A stretch of DNA of 64,000 nucleotides from Apostichopus japonicus (lineage: Eukaryota > Echinodermata > Holothuroidea > Aspidochirotida > Stichopodidae), in NCBI RefSeq assembly GCF_037975245.1, contig NC_092562.1, positions 20,595,054 to 20,659,053 on the forward strand, written 5' to 3'. This document shows positions 43,991 to 64,000 of this stretch, piece by piece. Each line of letters begins with the position of its first letter. The first letter of the stretch is position 1. Position numbers and translations under genes: made by a program. The notes below the pieces were generated by a model. That model was given only the letters and a program-made list of their open reading frames with translations. It was not told the origin of the DNA and ran no database searches.

Positions 43991-44167
43991 CTGATCTGTG
44001 GAGAAGGCTGAAGTATAAAAGTAAGAAACAAAGTTTTCCCATTGGGAACCAAAATGGTGTAATGGGCTACTCCGTTGCCAATGGATCGCTGGGTCATCAC
44101 GCCACTAGCGGTTCAAGTCCTGGGTGAGCAATCGCCGCAAAAGGACTCTGCTGGATAGGTCAGGTCC

Positions 44168-44300
44168 AGCTGACAAGGTTCTCTGCGCGGCCTAAGTGAG
44201 GCTGTGTGGCCCCCATCCCCCTGACAAGGTTCCTGCGCGGCCTAGGTGAGTTGCGCGGACTCCCTCCCCCTGACAAGGTTCCTGCGCGGCCCCTCCCCGA
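44168..44300. repeat. Short GC-rich tandem repeat
   Basis: Three copies of ctgacaaggttcctgcgcgg, following a tRNA-like sequence at about 44055-44135 (B-box GGTTCAAGTCC). Possibly a decayed SINE whose tail has been amplified. Confidence 0.6.
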
Positions 44301-47300
44301 TGGGAAAATTCTTTTAAGGAAAACATTCTAAGTACCCAAATTTGGATGTTTAAATATTTCTAAGGAAACCAATTGCAGCACTCCTCCTGGTGGTCTTGTG
44401 GTAGAGGAAACAAATTGACATCACAAGGTCCCTGGTTCAATCCCAACATTTGCCTTCTTTTACTTACCCCAAAAAAATTGATGCAATTTTTTGGTGGTTC
44501 CAAGTGGATAAATCTTTGTGCATGTATCAATGTTTATTCTGTAAGCTGCTTAAAACGTGACAACTCAGCAGTTCTATGTGAGTGAGGTTTTTTCTCTTTT
44601 CTTTCTTTTTTCCTTTATTTTGAAGTAAAAGGCAAAATGAAAAAATAACCCACACACATCAAAGCCCCTAAACATCAATACATGCATATAACTATATCCA
44701 CTTAGAACCATCAAAATATAACATCCATTTAGAACCAACCATTCTATAACAGAGAGATGAGTTTTGTACTTCGAACCATTTCTTAGTAAAGAGAAGGATA
44801 ACAACAATTGTTTCATATATGCTTTATTTTGATAATGGATTCTTTGAATATGAATAGAGTTCTTTTCAATTTCATTTCATTTCAATGACAGGGCTTTTCC
44901 CCACCCCAGTTCACACCCTTGGAAGCCCCCTGTCCCAAAACAAAATGTCCAATTTGAGTCCCATTTCTCCCTCCCCCCTCCCATCTCATGAATATTGATA
45001 ACTTCAATATGGCTTACCTCAGAATCTTAGCAAGAATATAAATAAAATAAAGTTCTTAATGCTTTGAAATATTTTCGAACAAAAGAATTTGGGTCATGTG
45101 AAAGGTTTTCCAAGCATTTTAACTTAATCATAAGAATATTTTTCAGTTACTCACAATTGCATAAACAAAAATCAACAAATGTTTTCAGATTTCATCATGA
45201 TGATTGTCTATGTTAGGTCACTGCAGACATTTGGTTTTGATAGTCACTTCAATGGATGATTCTAGACATATCTGCTGCCATTCAAACTTAAAAGGGAATT
45301 GAATCATAATGTTTGCAGAGAAATGGGGAGAACTCCCTGGCAATGACGTAGAATTAACAGTGGAAATACAGCAACCTTTGAGCTATGCATAAGATATTGT
45401 TTACAGATACTGAAACACCACATCTCCATAAATATGGCCAAATGCTAATTGACATTACAACACAAATTTAAAAAAAAACAGCGGGTCTGAGATGAAAATA
45501 TAGTTAAAGCTTCATAGCTTGTTCTGCAAGTGATTTACAAGAGATAGCAAATGGTTTGTTTTTTTCTTCTTCATATTTTGAAGAAGAGTAAATGCGGGCA
45601 ATGATTTGTTCAATATCATTCTGTACATGTTATGTTCTACATATATATGACAAGTGTTCAGATGTAACAACAATTACTGTACTAAGACAAGGTGTACAGT
45701 AATAACGACCCAGCGAAACTTCACAAATTTAATGATTTTTACACACTGTGCACAATCTTATACTTTGTGACTAGTGGCAAACATTGGTTAACTTTCCCTT
45801 TCTCGGTGTAATCATAGAGAAGAAATAGACAGTCCATACAATGAATTAGTTTCCTTGTGACACCATGTGATATTTGTATCTCTCATCTTCAGGCATTTAA
45901 CTTAGCTTTTAGCAGTCATGGTGTTCACAAGGTTTTCAGATCTTAACCTCTGTTGACCTGAAATGACCTTTGACCTCTGCAGAAAACAGTAGTGTTCTTG
46001 TACTGAACACTGTGCATCCACATACCATATATGAAGTTCACCTAGCAAGTAGTGTTTGAGTTATCATGTTTACAAAGCCAAGGCATATCATATACTCTCC
46101 ATCACCATTGAAAAGATTCCTTTCTGCCTCTGCCAAAGAATAAAACACAAATTATTCTTTGTCATGTTATCGGTCATTTTCAGCGTGTTTGATTTTGTTT
46201 AGGCTTCGTGATCACAAAACAATAACTTCATCTCGACCTGCTCCTTAAAAGGTATGTTTACATTAAACAATGCATGATAAAGATATTTCTATTACATCAT
46301 CATCATCATAATCATCATTGTTATAATAATATATATCATATTCATGGCATGATTCCATACTTTGACACAAAAAACAGGAAGTAAGCTTGATATTAATTAA
46401 CCAGGAAGTTGAGAAACACAAATAAACAAATGAAACAGAGCCAATCTTAAATCCATCCAAAGAGTAAACAGGAACTTGTTGTGATTTACTCTCGGAAAGA
46501 TTTTGAGAGAGAACGAAAAAAACAAATCGAACTAGTCTTTAATCTTGAGTTCCTTAATGATTCTAATCTGATACCAAACAGTCATCTTTTCTTAGTAAAT
46601 TGTGCATTAGGTAAGGATTCCTCATGACATTTAAGTATTCACAGCAACTGCATAATAGCTATTAAATTTGGAGGAAAACAAATTGCAAAATACAGTCACA
46701 AAGCGTTCTTGGATGTTTCAAGATGTTTCAAGTTTCTTTACATACTTGACTTCCTTGAATGGAAATACATGGGATAATTGAAAGATGAGATAGCAACATA
46801 ACTGAATATTTGCATGAGAATGAACAAAAGGGTCCTCTGAACCACACCCCACACCCCACCCCCCCCCTAACACACACACCCCAATTTGTCATACTTTTGG
46901 ATAAAAGCCATCTTTCATGTTATAGTTTACAATCTCCAGTGCCTCCTTGAGTTTTCCTCACTTTAAAAAATTTGTTTAGTTTTCAAAGGTTAAGAGCCTC
47001 AATCTACCAGCTTAATTACAATGCAAATAGCAGATTGTGAACTTGAATTCTAGTTACATCCAACAGACACCACTTCCACCACATTTTTAGTCTAGTGTGT
47101 TGGGAGCTACTGCCGAAATGCCGATGGATACCAAGAAGCTATGGAAATGTTAACATGCAAATTAAATCAATTCTTTGTTTGGAACAAAATATTCAATATC
47201 AAGCAAGACTTTTTTGACCCTTTATATTGAATCACAAACCACTTCCATTTCAATCTAAACAGTCTCTTTATCATAGTTAGATCATTAAGATAAATTCCCA

Positions 47301-47782
47301 CATTATTTCTCAGATGGCATGAACCGGTTCAAAAAATAGTAACAATATCATTAAAATATTCAAAGGAAAGTACCCGTAATTTTATTTTCGTTCCGACTAT
47401 GAAAAAAATTGGACACTATCAAGATTGTAAAACAATGACGTGTTCATTTTTATCCTCCTTCTTGCATATTCTTTTGTCAAATATTGTGCTCTTTTGGTAA
47501 AATATCCCTGAATAAATTTAATTCCTGTCATGCTGGAAGGGCACCATTTATTAAGCTTGATTTCAGCTCAAAAAAAACAAAAAAAACCAGCCTCACATAA
47601 GGGTTGCTGATTATGAATGGTACAGTAAAATGTCTTTGAAAGACAAAAAAAAAAATGTTGAAACCCAAAAAAATCTTGAATAAAAAAACAGCCACCATTG
47701 AGAAAATATCATGCTTTAGTCTAGCTTTGCACTTCTATCCACGTTGTAAGATACTACCCATTGCTTGTGTAGGTAGCTTCAC

Positions 47783-48073
47783 CAAGGGCGTAGGAACCCT
47801 CCCCCCCCCCCGCTTCGCAAGTCAGAAAACCCCTTTTTCATTTCCAAATGAGAAAGAAATCTCATTTGGAGCACCAAATTGCATCTAAGGCCAGGTGAAA
47901 TGCAAAAGTTTTTACAAGATGGAGTGGGTGTTGAAGTGTGCTACATTGCACCAAATTGCATCTGAGGCCACCTGGAAATGCCAAAAAATTTCAAAGGGGA
48001 GGGGGACACCCCCTCCCCCAGGCCGGCCATCATTCTTCAGCCCCCCACTCAAAAGTACCTTCCTACACCACTG
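47783..48073 (+). mobile_element. hAT-like MITE (CAAGGGCGTAGGAA family), 291 bp
   Basis: It starts CAAGGGCGTAGGAACC and ends CCTTCCTACACCACTG. The flanks are the perfect 8-bp duplication AGCTTCAC (47775-47782 and 48074-48081). It lacks about 75 bp of the left interior relative to 24747-25116 but is otherwise highly similar, suggesting recent activity. Confidence 0.9.
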
Positions 48074-49019
48074 AGCTTCACTGACAAAGAGTACAGTTTA
48101 GCCTTTAAACCCAGAATGGCTAGAACCACCTTAATCTAAGAATGACAAAACCATTTGCCCTCTTTTTTCAAACTATGGAAACTGCTCACATAAATTTGTC
48201 ATATTTTGTGATATGATTATTTCTGTTAGTACTTGCGACAAACAGCTATAAATCTCATTTTAGATGAAGCTTTCATAAGCACCTGCAGAATTTTTTTTAA
48301 ATCATCATACATAGTAAAATTACACCATTCTGCATAAGGTTAGGTTTTTGAAGAATTTTCCGTCCTTGATATCGAAGAGTTGAGACATATTTTCAACATT
48401 TCCATAATTCTTAGGCAAACTGGGATCAGGAGGCTAGGGCTGGAAGACAAGCGTTACAAAGTGTTTATTAACTGAAAGAATTATTATAAAAGTGCATACA
48501 ATTTTGGCATTCTTTTGTAATCCACCATTTAGGCGAACAGAGCACCAATTTTCACCAGTTTATTATTATTTTTTTTTTTACTGTTTGTCCTTTTTCTCAT
48601 AAAGTCCTTTTAGAATAATCTTGATTCAGAAAATGCAAATATATTTCATAATATGCAAAAGCCCAGGAAGAGATCCAAATTTAATAATGAAATATTTTTG
48701 AAGTGAATTAATAAATAAATAAAATAAAATAAAAAACCGAGCATTGACTTTTTCTTTCTTTTATCCTTTGGCCAAAACTGAAACTCAAATACATCAGTGA
48801 GATATACCATGACGCAAAATTGTGACCTACTACTATAGAGAAACAATACAAACTGGAAATGCAAAGAGGTGCAAAAATCCTGTTTTTTGGCTGCCATCCT
48901 AATTTTCAGAAAGGGTTCACTACTTGTAACGATGTAACCAGACTGAACATTTTATCAAAGATTTTTTCTACATCAGAGGCCAACCCCCCCCCTGTCAGCC
49001 CCATGACTACATAGCAGGC

Positions 49020-49215
49020 CCACCCTGTTTGCCCTTAACATGCGCCTATTTATGATTATATCACAGGTCCACCCCTGCCTGCCCTTTTTATGATTACATA
49101 ACAGGTCCACATCTGCCACATTTATAACATGATTACATCATACGGTCCACCCCTGAACCCCCCCTGTTTATGATTAACATCACAGGTTGACTTCTGCCAC
49201 CCCTGTACATGATTA
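49020..49215. repeat. Degenerate minisatellite
   Basis: About four degenerate units each carry tgattacatcacaggtccac followed by a C-rich segment. It lies just beyond the OXCT1 coding end, probably in the 3' UTR. Confidence 0.65.
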
Positions 49216-49452
49216 CAAATGACATATGTTCATCTCTGCCATTCTCAGCAATTATCATCCAATCCCATAAACGATCATTATGCCTCAAACATTATATTGG
49301 TCTATATATGTAAAATTTCAGGGTTTTTTGGTTTTGGTATCAAACATATACACAAAGGTCCACATTTCTTGGTGATTCCCACCTACTTTGGACGATCTTC
49401 CATAGAGCGGTAGCATTTATTCAAAACAACATTGTCCTGCGGCCGGCATCAT

Positions 49453-63148
<13,696 letters not shown>

Positions 63149-63219
63149 ATTTAGTAATCACTTCAACTATGAAAATTTCATTTATGGTGGCCGGTGTCTT
63201 TACCCAGGCTATAGTACTC

Positions 63220-63250
63220 CAACGAGGTAAATGAATCATTTACCTCGTTG
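63220..63250. mobile_element. Ultra-short palindromic insertion, family B (31 bp)
   Basis: A 15-bp arm CAACGAGGTAAATGA, one central A, and the exact inverse arm are flanked by the perfect 8-bp duplication TAGTACTC (63212-63219 and 63251-63258). It lies 72 bp upstream of the OXCT1 start codon, so it is in the promoter or 5' UTR; if transcribed it could form a 15-bp hairpin. Confidence 0.8.
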
Positions 63251-63704
63251 TAGTACTCTAGTACTAGAAGCACATAAACACATGCGTACCTGGCAGTCGT
63301 ATTAGTTATATGGTAACTCATGCTAGATATGTAACGTATACGATTCTGGTCAGTACGCTGAACTTTGCGTTTTTTGCCAGATGGTGTTGGTTTTAAATGG
63401 AAAAGCACGTGCCTGGATGCACCCCCCCCCCCACCCGGCAATAGATCTAAAAGCATGAGGAGGTTAATTAAGCGGTTGGGTTGAAGGGCAATGGGTGTGG
63501 AAGAGGCGTGGAAAGATAACATATATTTTTTGTATCTTCACACCCTCCATGTTACCAAAATCTTTCAAAAAAGGTGGGGGGGATCCAGCTTTACCAAAAG
63601 ACTGCTTCCCTTTCCCTCTTCAGCCCTCCGATTAAAATTTGGTGGTTGCGTGCCATGGCCTTTGTTCCGGCTTATCGACGTCCACACAAATTCTGCCAAC
63701 CCAC

Positions 63705-64000
63705 CAGTGGCGTAGGAAGGTACTTTTGATTGGGGGCTGAAGACTGATGGCCGGCCTGGGGGTCTAAGGGGAGGGGGCGTCCCCCTCCCCTTTGGAATTT
63801 TTTTTTTTGCATTTCCAGGTGGCCTCAGATGCAATTTGGTGCAATATAGCACACTTCAACACCCACTCCATTTTGCAAATAATTTTGCACTTTCACCTGG
63901 CCTTAGATGCAATTTGGTGATCCAAATGAGATTTTTTTGTCATTTGGAAATGAAAAAGGGGTTTTCTGACTTGCGAAGCGGGGGGCGGAAAGATACTTCC
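63705..64000 (-). mobile_element. hAT-like MITE (CAAGGGCGTAGGAA family), inverted, cut by window end
   Basis: The left edge CAGTGGCGTAGGAAGGTAC is the family's canonical end. The remainder is the reverse complement of 47783-48073 and 24747-25116, with the characteristic gcctcagatgcaatttggtg segments. The other end and the second target copy lie beyond 64000. The 8 bp left of it are CAACCCAC. Confidence 0.88.

Larger units (their letters stand above)
38559..49452. other. Convergent intergenic region and 3' UTRs of RRM2 (+) and OXCT1 (-)
   Basis: About 10.9 kb with no recognisable exon. It holds a tandem repeat at 39175-39462, a nested-palindrome MITE (41181-41367), a SINE (41665-41965), a duplicated segment at 42265-42500, the tRNA-like tandem array (42960-43990), a short GC-rich repeat (44168-44300), and a hAT-like MITE (47783-48073). 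A degenerate minisatellite lies at about 49020-49215. AATAAA signals occur on both strands (for example 41553-41558 +), but which are used cannot be told. Confidence 0.6.

Noticed and set aside
63178-63522. 114-codon minus-strand frame upstream of OXCT1
   Set aside because: It has no homology and crosses the palindromic insertion and its target duplications. OXCT1 is complete in 520 residues with the ATG at 63148.

Overview
This is a stretch of animal nuclear DNA. It has split genes with GT-AG introns, long (TA)n tracts, and many short nonautonomous DNA transposons and tRNA-derived repeats. The gene content and repeat style suggest a marine invertebrate, most likely a deuterostome such as an echinoderm. 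That placement is inference; no sequence here fixes the species.

Four protein-coding genes can be assembled exon by exon with consistent phase. (1) Positions 105-3372, +: the C-terminal half of a secreted pancreatic-lipase-family enzyme with a very short lid and no PLAT domain; its 5' exons lie before the window. (2) Positions 7607-28194, +: an eight-exon gene for a secreted 435-residue protein with FG-GAP/VCBS-type DxDxDG calcium loops. (3) Positions 32960-38558, +: the small subunit of ribonucleotide reductase (RRM2/p53R2 family), with every iron ligand and the radical tyrosine present and an unusual N-terminal extension of about 150 residues. (4) Positions 63148-49453, -: a complete thirteen-exon OXCT1 (mitochondrial succinyl-CoA:3-ketoacid CoA-transferase, SCOT), 520 residues, with a recognisable presequence exon and the active-site glutamate. 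Genes 3 and 4 converge tail to tail across about 10.9 kb. The four genes do not form a functional unit: they cover lipid hydrolysis, an unknown secreted function, dNTP synthesis and ketone-body use.

The rest is repeat-rich. The introns of gene 2 hold a nested cluster of hAT-like elements with CAGTGGCG-type or CATGGGCG-type ends and 8-bp target duplications. Several share an internal core of about 100 bp even though their ends differ. A tRNA-like element that always ends in a long (TA)n tract occurs three times. A second tRNA-derived SINE family occurs three times. A tandem array of seven tRNA-like units lies between genes 3 and 4.

The most unusual signal is a set of ultra-short palindromic insertions, 25-31 bp, each little more than two inverted ends back to back and each flanked by a perfect 7-bp or 8-bp target duplication. 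There are three copies of one family and one copy of a second. The second lies 72 bp upstream of the OXCT1 start codon. Two further palindrome-based repeats, a strict 33-bp-period array in an OXCT1 intron and a nested-palindrome MITE at 41.2 kb, add to this picture.
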